The position numbers and the translations under genes were made by a program. A model generated the notes under the pieces. It saw only the letters and a program-made list of their open reading frames with translations, did not search any database and was not told the DNA's origin. A stretch of 64,000 bases of DNA from the NCBI GenBank assembly GCA_008638375.1, contig VIRR01000544.1, positions 62,001-126,000 of the forward strand, given 5' to 3'. This DNA is from Nyssa sinensis. Taxonomy: Eukaryota; Streptophyta; Magnoliopsida; Cornales; Nyssaceae. Shown one piece after another: positions 11,116 to 24,400 of the stretch (the first letter of the stretch is position 1; the number at the start of each line of letters is the position of its first letter).

Positions 11116-13618
11116 ACAGATAGGATTGAGCGGATGCTGAGCTCTGGGCGTCCCACAGAGGCAGCCATCCATCCACTGATATACTCAATCCCGGAGTGGG
11201 CCCCAGACAAGACAACATAACAAACAGAATCAAACAGACTCCAAAAGATAGGTAACAGAACAATAGACTTCAACAGAATCAACAGGATATATCAAAAGGC
11301 AAGATAGAACAAAATCATGCCACAAGTAATGCAGATCAAGAGGTATGCATGAAAGCATATGCATTTAAAACAGTTCAGTGTATAAACAGTTCAGCATATA
11401 AAGCAGTTCAGTATACAAGTTTAGATAATACAGAAAATATACACCAAGTCAGGAGTCCGAGTTACTCACAAACTTATGCTTATCTCCATTCACAGATATC
11501 CCCCAGATGCGTTAGGTACCTCCACGCATATCCTCAATAATCATCATCCTGAATAATCATCATTAATTACAGATAGGTCAGAATTTAACCATTCATATAA
11601 TATTCATCACCTTAGACGTCTATCGGATCGCCTAAGATAGCCTAATGACCTGCTACCCTCTCACTAGGTTTCATCTACGGCTATTACATCCTTTAATTTA
11701 GCTTACTAGCTATCAGGGTTATAAAATAGTCATTTGGACTCTATTGTTATCTATCAAGCACTTATTTAATCTTCTTTATGCCAAGCATTATAATTTGGTA
11801 GGCACAAACCTAAATTTATCATTGACTACCAACCCCAAAATCATAAAAGATGTCACCCAATAGCTAAAAATTATACTCAAATTAATAGCTGAACTATGCT
11901 TAATTTAATAACTGAACTATATTCAAATCAAGGGCTGAACTATATTCAACCCATCACATATTCTAGTTTTCCAACAGATCCCATGACTAAAATGTAATTC
12001 CATTAGAGATAGTAAATTCAAGAATTAAGTTTCATACCTGCAGCCTAGAGACCAACAACCCCTCTAATTAAATTGCATATCCTTGTGATGATACACTTGT
12101 GATGCAATGGATCATCATCTCCTGTGAGGCTTAAAGTGGTAGTGTTGGAATTCTGAACCAAATGTTATAAACTCTTCCTCAAGTTGCTCCTTTAATCTTC
12201 TCCAAATTGTCAACATATCAGACTGTATCAATCCTCAATACAACGTCTCAAATGTGACCCTTTTGTGGAAGAAACCCCATCTCTACAAAATACTGGCAGT
12301 TCTCTCTCCATTTCTGTTTCTCACATAACCCATGAATTAACAATGTATATGAATCCAAATCCGGTTCAACTCCACTAGCCCTTTCCATCATTTGTGCTCA
12401 ATCCATTAAAGATGCAGTAACTATTGTCTAGAGTAATTAATCAATCAATTTGAATCCTCCAACCAACAATTAATCCAACGTGATTTATCCCCTACAGCAG
12501 ACTGCTACCAGAAAACGTACACATCATCTCAAATAAAGCAGCTCGCTCCACCATATCTCTGTTACAACCACTACTTGCAACGGCCTCCATTTCCTCTGTT
12601 TTCTTACCAACAAAACAACAGTAATAGCAGCACTAAAACCACATAAAAATCCCAATTTCAGGTATAAAAATCTGCTGCTTCAAATCTGAAATCAACATAA
12701 ACTAGCCCATCAAATTGGAAGGCAGGTGCTGCCGCACCGCTGCTGCTGTACCGCTAATACTGCAACTCCCTCGCTGCTGCACTTCTGTTCCCCTCGCTAC
12801 ACCGCCACATATCACACAGAGATATATATACATAAATTCCTGCTGCCTCGTGCTTCCCTCATTTCAAACCACCACCTGAACCGAATCCATTACAGTTTAC
12901 AAAGCTCAATTCCTGATCCCGTCCAATTTGATTCTCAATTTTCTGATCCACTATCTCCAACGATCTACACGTCCACGTGACTCAGCCCCTGCAGCAAACT
13001 CCACTCAATTCCGAGCCATCTCACAGAACCGATACAACCACACAGTTCAAAGCCGCACCAACATCTCCCCTGTTACACCGCTACGCAAACACGCATATAC
13101 ACAATACCTGCTGCAGCTTTCTTTTTCCCTCAATCCAAACCTCAACAAATCAAGCTATACAACTACACAACACGCAAAAGGCATATTCCTTAAACCCACC
13201 GAACTGAACCAGCTTAGTAGAACAGGGGCGATTCCTGTACAACATCCCTTCTTGCGGTGCTCTGCACGGAGTTGAGAGATCAACTCGGTGATGACCCACT
13301 GATTCGACACCAAATTGACAAAGACTCCACCATCATCCATTGCATCCCCAGTCATCATTCAAGCCTCACGGCCGTGCCTTCATCACAGCAACCAAAACGG
13401 AACAAAAAGGATAGAGATAGAACCTGTTCACCATTGTCAACCAAATCCACACAGCTATGGAAACTTCTGGACTGCCATATATACACGGCTCCAATCGGTT
13501 CCAGGAGCTTCCAATTTCTGCCGCACCGTCTAGAATCCTCCACTGCACTGACCTTTGTCTTATGAGTTGGAATCTAGAAGCTTCATGCTTCTTTCACTTT
13601 TGTTTTTCCTGCTTTTGT

Positions 13619-13644
13619 GTATATATATATATATATATATATAT
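13619..13644. repeat. (TA)n microsatellite in LTR B
   Basis: Simple dinucleotide repeat. Similar TA runs occur at about 10786-10813 (LTR B) and 14390-14540 (LTR A, long and imperfect). Confidence 0.9.
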
Positions 13645-14740
13645 TTCTTTATTCTAGAATCTACCACTCTCCCTTTATTGTTTTAATATATAAAATATAT
13701 TTCTATATATTTTATATATCTTCTTAGAGTTAATGTCTTTGATCATTTTATTACAATTATATAAAATATAATTTCTATATATTTTATACATATACTATTT
13801 CCATTCCAAAATATTAAATTATGGAACGCCGTCCAACTTGGCATAAAATCGGGACTCGGTATTATTAATATTTATTTTACCAATTTTAAATCACCGTTCG
13901 TATCTTATATTTTATTTATTTTATTCGCATGATAAATTTTTCTGTATCGATTCCATTTATCCGTTTCAGCACTCAATCGGCTAGGTTAATTAATTTCCCA
14001 AACATTTGTTATTTTCAATAGTCTGAATTAATTTTTATATTTTCTAATAATTAATTCATTAATGGCTCACTACAGTTTGAGCTATTTTAATTTATTAACG
14101 TCAAATAGTCTATTTTCCTTAAGTTAGAATACAGTTTGAATTATGTCGGATTTTTGGGGTATTACACTAGGTGCATGTATATATTCACATTTTGGCCACC
14201 TCTCCTCGGTTTCTCTCTTTCTCTTCCTCTGCCCCATTTTCTATTGCCCTTTTGCATCAGTAACCCCCTTCCCCTTTATTTACTTTTGCTTTTATTTTGT
14301 AAGTTACATATGTATATTATATAAGTAACACACACTCTTTCACACACAATTATTCATGCACATGTGATATATATAATATGTATAGACTTATAAATATATA
14401 TACATGTATATACAACACACACATATATATACATACGGTTATATATATATCTACATATATATATTTAATAATTCATATATATATATATATACATACATGG
14501 TTATATATATATATATAAATTTATATTACATATATGTATACATACCCATATATGTATACATACACGTACACATACTTCGATGCTCGTTTATGGCTTACTT
14601 GGGTATTACTCTGGCGTTTTCTGTACATTGGAGATTGTTCACATGCTAAAACTAGTCAATTCATTTAATATTATAAAACAAATTCTAACAGTTCGAGTTT
14701 ACAGTATTTGCTCGGTTACATTTTGAGTCGGAGTATTACA

Positions 14741-15560
14741 TACTTGGTGATTCAATTCAGCTTTTGTTCATGGTTCAATTTATGGTTCAACTTCACTTGG
14801 ATCAATTTCAGTTTTTTTTTTGGCTATGTTATTGACTTTGTGTTTCAGTTATATAAAACATTATGGTATTTTTTGGGTATCTTTGTTGTTCAGTTATTTT
14901 GTGGTTTATTTTTATCTAAAGGGCACGTGGTTCATTTTTTACTTTGTGGTCTAATGTATGACACAATTTGTGACACTTTAAGAGGCTGAGCCTCTATTTC
15001 ATGTTATTTTATTGCATATGCTATGAAATTTTATGAGACTAAGAGTACCTTCTATTAAGAATTGTGCAATAAAATTGTTATAAAACATTTTGCATTTAAT
15101 AGAATATTGAGTTCATTGAAATTTTCAACTAATACATAAAGGCAGCATAAAAGCATTGTTACATATCCATAATCCAGCCTTGAACAACAGTAATGCCATA
15201 AAAAATTCCATAGAGATGCCAAAAAAAATAAATAAAACCGGTTCATTAATATAATGCATTGCAGTCCACATTTGTTGCACCTTATATTTTTGAATTTTAT
15301 CATGCCTCTAATAACCATTGATCTCAAAGAAGTCACTGCAAAATTGTTGGGAAATTGGAATTGTTTTGGTAGAGAAGAAGTACTGTTGGTAGATAATGAG
15401 ATTAAGAAGAAATTCACCAAACACCATTAATTTTTAACTGTTGGTAGATAATGGTTATATATTTTATTAAATTTTATACATTATTATAACATTCTTATTT
15501 ATTTGAAAATAATTTAATTTTGAATTTAATTTGTTTGATTTTCCCAATTTTGCTTTTAAC
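14741..15560. other. Right flank of LTR A: Mutator-like continuation, no gene
   Basis: Begins with the right target duplication tactt (14741-14745). It continues with T-rich, weakly repetitive DNA (repeated ttcaatttatggttcaact motifs) consistent with the far side of the broken Mutator-like element. The frames at 14708-14989 and 15055-15420 are short and low-complexity, and I do not call genes. Confidence 0.5.
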
Positions 15561-15769
15561 ATTACGATTTTGACAGGTGTCGTCGAGAGATCCACACCCA
15601 TTGGTTGGATTTGAATTTTTGAGTGCGACTTATTAGAAGCAAACATTGACTTATTGACTCACCAAAGTGTGATTAAACTATATTGAAATTTTAATAACTA
15701 CACATACTATAAAGTAATTTTTTTTAAAAATCATTAAGTAATAGATTATTAATAGAATAACTACACCCA

Positions 15770-16235
15770 TTGAACCAATTTACGCGCACTAGACTATGTC
15801 CTCCTCTCCGTAATAGTCAGACTCATCCTTTAAGATTTAACTGCTGAACCAACTTACATGCACCAGACTATGTCCTCCTCTCCGTAATAGCCTAACTGTC
15901 AACAATCGGTACAGATGAGACTCGAACTCGAGACGTTTGAATTTTAAGTCCCCCTTTCCGTGACAGTCAGATCCACCATTTCAGCTTTAACTGTCAACGA
16001 TTTTATTTTTTTTTATTTTATGAATCGGTAAGGGGATACCCATCCTTTAAGTTCTAACTATCTAGGATCGGTACAGAAGAGACTCAAGCACGAGACGTTT
16101 GAATTTTAAGTCGCCCTCTCCGTGATAGTCAGATTCAAGATTTAATTTCTAACTGTCAACAATTGGTATAAAAGAGACTCGAACTCGAGACGTTTAAATT
16201 TTATTCTCAACGTCTTTACCGCTCAACCACACTTT
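15770..16235 (-). repeat. Tandem tRNA-derived SINE-like units
   Basis: On the minus strand, 16160-16235 reads tgtggttgagcggtaaag (A-box-like), then about 40 bp later cgagttcgagtctc (B-box-like). The B-box part and the neighbouring ctccgtgatagtcaga sequence recur with divergence near 15840-15870, 15905-15965, 16075-16130 and 16160-16190. This looks like a decayed cluster of tRNA-derived SINE heads. No poly-A tail or target duplication was found. Confidence 0.5.
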
Positions 16236-16539
16236 CTAGTGATATAAAATGAAGTTAATTAGTTCTAAAAAATTATTAGTTATTATAAATTATTAAATTA
16301 TTTAATAATGCTCTCTGTCACTTCTATTATTTTTTTGAATCACTCTCACTTCTAGTTTAGAGTTTGTCAATTTATCAAATTCTTTATTGGTGAAATTTAT
16401 TTAGTCAAAATCTGTAAGAGTTTTAACACTGCTAATGGAACATTGTAGTGGGAGAGATTATTTTCTGTGAGGAGTGAAAGAGAAGAAACAGATAACAATT
16501 AAAAAAGACAACCTAGGAAAATGATAATATTTTTTTTAT

Positions 16540-16625
16540 AAATAAATTACACTAAATTCTCTAAATTTTTTAATAATTACCAGAATTTCTCTTAAAATTT
16601 TTAAAATATTACCAATCTCTTTTAT
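16540..16625. repeat. Copy of ataaattacactaaatt repeat end
   Basis: The sequence ataaattacactaaattct at about 16540 also occurs, reverse-complemented, at the right end of the fold-back element near 32915-32935. This marks it as a dispersed MITE-like family. Beside it lies a (CT)n run at about 16697-16724. Confidence 0.45.
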
Positions 16626-16696
16626 TTTTATTAAATCTTTCTCTTTTTTTCCCCGTATTTTTAAAAAGAGAATAAAATAGGCTTTTAAACTCCCTC

Positions 16697-16731
<35 letters not shown>

Positions 16732-16909
16732 AGGTCTTCTTTCCTTTCTTTTTTTTCCAACACCTTTGATCTAAACACAATGTTAATGTTACTATATTAT
16801 TTTATATTCTAATAATTAATATTATAGAAAGTTATTTAAAATTTATTAATTATTCATTATATAATAAAATTATTAATTAATAAAAATTGTTAACTTAATA
16901 AATATTAAC

Positions 16910-17932
16910 GGCCCGTTTGGTACGCAGAAATGGTGGTAGGAATGGAATGAGCATTCCTGCCTTTATTCCATTTCCACGTTTGGTATGCTTAAACATGTTG
17001 GAATTACCATTCCGTTCGGAATAACTATTCCACCTACCACAGGAATAAGCATTCCTTGACAAAACCTAAGGAATGCCCATTCCTTTCCTAATGGAATGAC
17101 CATCCATCTTTACAGCCCACGACTATAAGTATTGTCAACATTTTTATAATTAATAAACTTGGTAGATGAAAAATTTATTAATTATTAGAATTATAAATTA
17201 TAAATTTTCTTATACTTTTATTAATAAAAAAATATTTTATACATGTAGATGAATTACAATATATTTAACTCTAATTTAAATAAAATTACAAATATATTTG
17301 CCAAAAATATTATAAATAGGATATATATAAATATATGTATAATTATTTTAATTTTTTAATAATTAGTATTATAAAAGATATATTTTTAAAAAATATTAAT
17401 TATTAATTAATATAATTATTAATTATTTATCATAAAACTAATTATATTTCTTAAAAATTTATTAATTTATAAATATTATTAATTTATTAAATATTAATTA
17501 TAAGAGGAAACCAGGATGATTATATAAGTTTTTTTTTTTTTTTTTGCTAATAAAACAAATACAGGTTGAATTAAGTTTTTTTTTTTGCCAATAAAATAAA
17601 CGTAGGTTGTATTAACTTTTTCTTTTTTTACCAATAAAAGAAATGAAGGTTGATTTTTTTTTTTTGACAATAAAAAAAAATATAGATCGAACGTTTTTTT
17701 CATGACTGGGTATTCAAACAAAAGAATGGAATTAATTATTCCCATTCTATTCCAACAATTTGATGGTTCAAACCAAACACAGGAATGAAATTATCATTCC
17801 ATTACTAGGTATTCAGCCAAACAAAAGAATTGAATAATTATTGTCATTCTATTCTTACTCTATTCCATTCTTGATACCATTTCATTCTTATCCTATTCCA
17901 TTCCAGCATATCAAACGTAGCCTAACTATTAA
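16910..17932. mobile_element. About 1-kb MITE, PIF/Harbinger- or hAT-like
   Basis: The left end reads cggcccgtttggtacgc; the right end, reverse-complemented, reads ggctacgtttgatatgc. Both are followed by runs rich in ggaatggaat. Next to both ends stands taa (tattaa left, taacta right), which would fit the 3-bp TAA/TTA duplication of PIF/Harbinger elements. No transposase is inside. The interior has AT-rich DNA and an array of four T-tract units (17525-17700). Confidence 0.6.
17525..17700. repeat. Four roughly 58-bp tandem units with poly-T tracts
   Basis: Each unit has a T tract, then gccaataaaataaac or a variant, then ggttgaatta or a variant. The units are diverged and lie inside the MITE at 16910-17932. 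Confidence 0.75.
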
Positions 17933-18248
17933 AGGCACCACAGAATCACTTCTAAATTCTAATCTCAAGTGGGCCATGAAAAACTTTCACGCTATGAATC
18001 ATTAAAATCCTTTTTCATAGAAAAGCAGTATTTTTCTTCAAATAATATGAAATTTCACAATTTACAATTAAATTAAAGTAAATTCAGCTTTTATTAGAAT
18101 CATTTCTGCATAAGACAATTGTACTAAATGCTTCTCTAATAGTACAGTAGTCTTGGCAACAGCCAGATTAGCCCTGTCAATAGGCTGCTCTTCTTTTATT
18201 TATTTATTTATTCATTTATTTTGAAAAAAAAAGGATATCCCACTTTTT

Positions 18249-18446
18249 CCCTCTCTCTCTCTCTCCTCTCTCTCACACACAGAGGAACAGTACACAGTGC
18301 TCTGTCGATCAATTGAAATCTAACTCCAAAATACACTACAGGGGAAGCAAGTGAAATCTAGAAACACCCTAATCTCTCTCTCATCTGACAACTACACTCG
18401 CTCACATATAAACTCTGAAACTCTTTCATTCAGCACGAACGACCAA
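18249..18446 (+). promoter_or_regulatory. Proximal promoter / 5' leader of ANP gene
   Basis: A (CT)n-rich tract at 18250-18275 followed by cacacacagagg precedes the ANP start codon by about 170 bp. CT-rich tracts are common in plant 5' leaders. No TATA box or start site could be fixed. The frame is open upstream of the start but contains no earlier in-frame ATG. Confidence 0.45.
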
Positions 18447-21400
18447 ATGCAAGACATATTTGGATCAGTTCGTCGATCATTGGTCTTCCGTACACCCGAT
18501 GGTGGCAGTGACGAAGGCACAGTCGGCGCCCTAGTCGACAAGTTCAATTCTTGCATCCGCAAATCCAGAGTCTTTTCCAAAACCTCGCCGCAGTCGTTGC
18601 AGCCGATCGCCAAAGACAATGCCCCGCAAATCCGATGGCGTAAAGGCGAATTGATTGGTTGTGGTGCATTCGGTCGTGTCTACATGGGCATGAATCTCGA
18701 TTCCGGGGAACTTCTCGCCATCAAACAGGTTCTTTTGTGTACTTGGTTTTCGCTGTTATTTTTGGTTTCGGATTTCGGGATCGAGTTCGTTATTGCTAAT
18801 TATGTAGGGTTCTTGTTAATTGTGGCTTTGGAGTTAGATTTTGAGTTATTTCTTGTTTTTTGTTTGTTCAGGTTTCGATTACGGCTAACAGTGCTTCAAA
18901 GGAGAAAGCACAGGTTAAAATTTATACTTCTTAAGTGTTATATATAAGGTTTCTCGCACATATGATTATTGTGTATTTTAATTATTTGTTTGGTTGATTC
19001 TCTTTTATTTAGCTTGTGTTGTTTTGATCATCATCCTCTGTTTGGTTGCTGAGAAAAATTGAGGAAAAGGAAACAGGATGAATTTATGGATCTTACGTTT
19101 TGTGTTGTTTTCAGTTCTCACAAGAAAGTGAAAACCGCTACTCAACTAGTGCAGATAATTTTATTAGGTTCATTTGATCTGTTTTCCGTTTCTCCGATGT
19201 TTAGTAATGGATAAATTATATTTAAATTTCTTTTATATTTGTGCATTTTTTCTACATATCAAACGGGATTGTTGTAGGATTTATAGAATATTATTATTGT
19301 TTTCTTTTAGAATTCAGGGAAGCTTTTGACCTCTATTTAGGTTCAATTTGTAGGAGCATTGCCCTAATTTGCTTAGTTTTCATGATTTGCTATTTGCTTA
19401 AAGTAGGCTCACGTAAAGGAGCTTGAGGAAGAAGTGAAGCTCCTTAAGAATCTTTCGCATCCAAACATAGTTGTAAGTATGATCCTCCATTCTTTTCAGT
19501 GAGCTCAAAGTATCTGTAAGTTTTCCAACTGTCTGCATTGTGTTGCTCCCCAGAGATATTTGGGTACAGTTAGAGAAGAGGAGAACTTGAATATTTTGTT
19601 GGAGTTTGTTCCAGGAGGATCAATCTCATCACTTTTGGGAAAATTTGGATCTTTCCCAGAGGCTGTAAGTTGTCATCATCAAATAATGAAGCATGAAAAT
19701 TTGGTGCTTTAGTGCTAAATCTTATTTAATATATTAATTTTTCATTCAGGTCATTAGAACATACACAAAACAATTGTTACTGGGACTGGATTATCTTCAC
19801 AAGAATGGAATTATGCACAGGGATATTAAGGTATGTTTTCCCTCCCCATTCTCCTTTTTTTTTTCTTTTTTAAAATTTATTTTCATGAACAAGTAATAAG
19901 TCTTTCTTGTGGATATTTAGGGGGCGAACATCCTTGTTGATAATAAAGGATGCATCAAACTTGCAGATTTTGGTGCATCCAAACAGGTCGTTGAGCTGGT
20001 ACATATACTATCTTTTCTTTCAGTATCCATTTATTTAGCTTGTAAGATCTCTTATGCTCTCAAGTATCCTAACTAATTGAGATGTGTTACCATAGGCTAC
20101 TATTTCAGGTGCCAAGTCTATGAAGGGGACACCATATTGGATGGCTCCTGAAGTCATTCTCCAGACCGGTCACAGCTTGTAAGAACAGTCAAAACCCTCT
20201 AGACGTTTATTTGATCACATGCATGCTACTTTTATTTTGAATGACATTCAATGAAGCTAAATGTGATCTTGAATATTCAAGCCCTAGCTCCGTGATCTAT
20301 ACATACTGAAATCAGGCTCAGGCACGGGACATCAACCTTTAGACAATTGGCCTGAACCCCAAGATTCCATCTTGAGCCTGTTTGCATCAAATTGAGTAAC
20401 ATGTTTGCACTTGCTTCTCATATCTGTTGGTATTGAGTTTTGGTATTTAGCATCATGCATACTGGATTAGATCTCCTTGATGTTATGCAAGTGTGCTCCA
20501 GATGATCTACTTCCGTCCTTGTTTATATGACTTCACATCAATTGCATTTTGTGCTAATTAGCACTAGAGCAACACCATTTAGCTTAGTTCTACATGCCCA
20601 TTAAACTTATTCCTTACCCTCTTCCTCCATTCCATGATCAGTTATCTTCAGTTTTATGCTTAATTTTGTACCTCTTATTCAATCATCATTCCAAGTGTGG
20701 CCACTAGTATCTTGGTTCCATGACTAGTTTGAATGTTTAAGTCCATGCTTTGTTAGTCCCTCCATGTTAATTAGATTTAAAAACACACGGACTTGTTATT
20801 CAGCTGTCATCTTTGTGTAATTAGATTTAGAAACAAACTGATGCATCCAAAAAAAATAGAGACATACGTTCAAACATTATCTCCAAGAGTTGGTTAGCGT
20901 GATGTTGTGCCTAGATTGAAGTTATTTCTACCATACTTGGTCATTAATGTGTGATTAGCTTTCCATGCTTGATTAGCTTGAAAAAATCCTGTGCTTGTTC
21001 ACATTAGTTCTCAGTTTCATGCTTAGGATTGTCATTGTTTATTGCTTTGCCTCTTAAAATTCATTGTTATTTTATTGTTAATTCATGCTCTGTGCTTGCA
21101 TGTTTAGGCAATTGGTTAAGTTACGGCATTTCATACATTTTAGGTTAGGATAATTTCACATTCGTTAGCTCGCTCTTTTGTGGCCCTTCTTTGCTCATGC
21201 ATTGTCATTTTATGTTTGTTTAAGCAACTTTTTTTTTTCGCTAGTTTGCTTATTATGCTTGTTACGTGCAATTTGTTGATCTAAATGGGTTGTATTTTCA
21301 TCTTTTGATGCCCATTGGATTTGTCACATCCTTTTTGAACTTTTGCGGTCACCATGAACCTTTGGCCTCTTCACAGCTACGCATCCAAGCCTATTCTTTT

Positions 21401-24400
21401 TAGCATCTGTTGGGAATCTACTACCTCTAATTGGAGTCACCAAATGTATTTCTTGGAGCAAATCTCTAATTTTTGGCTCCAAGATTCTAGCAGCTCTCTT
21501 GCCAAATTGAATCCTAATATGATATTGCCCTAATCTGATTTAGGAAAACTAGTAGAACACGAGCGAAGGTTTATTTACTTGGTTAGCTGTAGCGTTAGTG
21601 GGTTTGGTTCAGTTCAAGTTATTTCTAGGTTAATGTTTGGATTCCGAAAATTGTTAGACAATCAAGGTCAGTTAAGTTCTTGTTTGATGCTTAACTGAGA
21701 GTATCCTGAGTTGCACTCCGACAATTAGTTACTGTTGATTGGTGCCAGATTCATGATTTGCAAAATATGAGGTGAAAAACTTCATATATTTTAGCATAGG
21801 CAAAAAAATTGCTGCCAGCGAACACATTTGCAGGGGTATTCAAGAGAAGCTATCCTGACTATTGTGTATTTCTAAGATAATTCAAGATTATATAAAGAAA
21901 GGGACCTTTCAGATGACAATACTCACAAATTTGTGTGCCTCTGCATGTTCAATATAAAGTTATTCCACTTTAGAGTTTCCACAATGGCGGGCAGAATTCA
22001 ACTTCTTGTTCATTTTGATTCGTTATAATTTCAATTAACAAACAAGTTGATTGAAATTTGTTAACAGGTTTGAGATTTTGAGAACCAATTAGTGGAGTAG
22101 AGGAAAACTGGACTAAAGCAGGAGACTAGACTTTTTGCTGTTTCTTCTGCTCAGTTTCCAGTCCTGGCATCTCTAAAACAGTCACAGAAAAGCTTCATAT
22201 TATTTACTAAAAACTATAAAGCATTTAACCTAGAGTCCATAAGTGTTTTCCCTTGATACCCACAATTTTTTTTTAGGGGCTTCTTCTTCTTCTTTTTAAA
22301 TACCAGAGTCAGTTAATGTATAATCAGTGATATATTATTTTATTCTATTTAAAAGAAATTTAAAAAAGAGCCTGGAAGTAATCTGTGACACATTCATCTG
22401 TAAATGTATATTCCTTTTTTTTTGTGCATTTTCTTAGACATTTTAGGTCAGTAAATTTGTGTGCATGCGTTGAACTTTATTCCCCCCCCCCCCCCCCCCC
22501 CCCCCAAACAGGTCTCTCTTGACAATGCCATTTGTTGATTTTGATTGCTGGAATATCTATTCTACTTCCTGTTTCTGAAATTTTTTTTCCAAGGGTTTGT
22601 TGCCAAAGAAAAAGTAAGATTATAATAATACCCTATAAGGGGATCTTGTTAATATTAGTGGTATAATAACCATGCTCCTATATCTTATGCTTGGTATACT
22701 CTTTAGCTTTGTGGCTGCATTTGTGATTGTCCTTGTCGTCCACAGATAATGAAGATTTCTGCTTTTGCTGTATTCTTTTTTTGATAGGTGCCTTTGCTAT
22801 ATTCTTTTTCATATATTATGATGAATTTAGATTTATTTATTATTTATTAAATAATCTCCTAGTTCTGCTGACATATGGAGTGTTGGATGTACTGTAATTG
22901 AGATGGCTACTGGCAAGCCTCCCTGGAGCCAACAGTACCAAGAGGTACACACCTGAATGAGTTTTATTTGTGGTTTCTTTCCATTTGGCCAATTAAGGTT
23001 TATTAAATTTAAATCTAGTATTGTCAATATTAGAAGCTGTTCCCACATACATTGCACTAACAGAATATTCCTTTTAGGTTGCTGCTCTCTTCCATATTGG
23101 GACGACAAAGTCTCACCCGCCAATACCTGAACATCTCTCTGTTGAGGCAAAAGATTTTCTGCTGAACTGTCTACAAAAGTATGCATGTTTACCCCTTGTT
23201 TATTTTTCTTGTTTCCCATAATTTTACAGAATCAATATCTGGCCCTAGATATAAATCAAATAATAGTTTTTTCTTTATTAGTGAAATTTCTTTTCGTGGG
23301 CTGAGTTTGATGCTCAACCTCTAGATATGATAGTCTCCCCACTGCAGGTTATCTCTTTTGGAGTTCATGATTTTTGTGATTCTATTGTGATTACCTAGAG
23401 AAGATTCCCATCTTCTGAGGCTTACTTGTTCATAATATGACCTTTTTGTACACTGATTTAATTTAAATTTTTTTTTTTTTATATTCATTACATTCTTTGT
23501 TTCTTCCCTCTTGGCACTCTTTTATGTAAATCTGCAGTTTTGTAATGGCAGGGAACCTACGTTAAGGTCAGCTGCAAATGAATTGCTTAAGGTGATTCTG
23601 ATTTGATTGATATATTGCAGTCTTTTCTGAAGTTTTACTGTAATCATGAGATGAAGTATCTTTTTGGCAATGGCAAACTTGGCCATCCAATAATTAGATA
23701 TTTTGTGGTTTAATCTTTCCACTTTGCTAATCACCTGCAGCATCCTTTTGTTACTGGGGAATCCGCGGAATGTCATGTTCTTTGCACTTCAACTATGGTT
23801 AGTCTGGTTGAAATGGGTTCCATTTTTTATGCAGTTATAAATGTCTTCTTCAAACAATTTTTAACTGAAGTTAATATTCTACCAACAGGAAAATTCGAGG
23901 ACCCCATCGCCAACAGATGGGATGAACCTGGAAAGCTCGTAAGTATTACAATTTGGTGTGTTTTGAACTTGAAAGACAGTTCATTGTTTGTTGCCATGAT
24001 TATAAAGGCTTCTGATGTGGCATTAATCCTTTTGCTAATCACATAACAACCAGACTTGTCTTGATGGATGTTTGCTATTTGGGTACTTTGAACCACTCGT
24101 CGGAAAATTCTGAGAAATTGCCAGAAGGTAGACACTTTTGGGGAACAGACAACGATAATGATGACATGTGTCAAATTGATGACAAGGATGATTTTATGGT
24201 GGGTGAAGTTCAGTTCAGCTCTGTTTTGATGCCTGGTGACTTTAATAAGGTATGAAACTTCTTTCAAGCCCTCCTGATGGATTGTAGTTATTAAGCATAT
24301 TATATTTTCACGTACTAATTATTCATGTATTTTTTGTCATTTTTTTTTCTGTGTAAATCAGAGTTTTAACCCTATGTGTGAGCCTGCTGATGATTGCGGG

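Larger units (their letters stand above)
10193..14166 (+). mobile_element. Solo LTR B (3974 bp), nested in LTR A
   Basis: Starts TGTCACATCTCGCACCCC, ends GGGGTATTACA, and has a perfect 5-bp duplication (ctagg). It contains no gag/pol frames. The open frames inside (for example around 10743-11123 and 12726-13565) are compositionally biased LTR sequence without homology. It carries an exact-period tandem duplication at 10894-11115 and a (TA)n run at about 10786-10813. The sequence gaatgagcttaaacaagctc near 10720 matches a landmark also present in A, C and D, so all four belong to related families. B is the youngest layer here because it splits A. Confidence 0.88.
7738..14740 (+). mobile_element. 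Solo LTR A, Ty3/gypsy type (interrupted by LTR B)
   Basis: Starts TGTCACGACC and ends GTATTACA, flanked by 5-bp duplications tactt. Without nested LTR B it is about 3.0 kb long (7738-10192 plus 14172-14740). No gag or pol lies inside and no second LTR is present, so it is best read as a solo LTR left by recombination. Long LTRs with TGTnAC...TTACA ends recall the Tekay/Del chromovirus group, but that lineage call is inference. Shared LTR landmarks include gtgagctaacgaaactcagtaagtaa-like sequence near 8054 and a tRNA-like module at 9497-9563. The flanks on both sides belong to the broken Mutator-like element. Confidence 0.85.

Noticed and set aside
10743..11123. 126-codon open frame in LTR B
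   Set aside because: It is created by a tandem duplication whose 111-bp period is a multiple of three, and by a TA run. It has no homology and lies inside a solo LTR.
14404..14649. Tyr/Ile-rich open frame
   Set aside because: It is translation of an imperfect TA/TACA microsatellite in LTR A.
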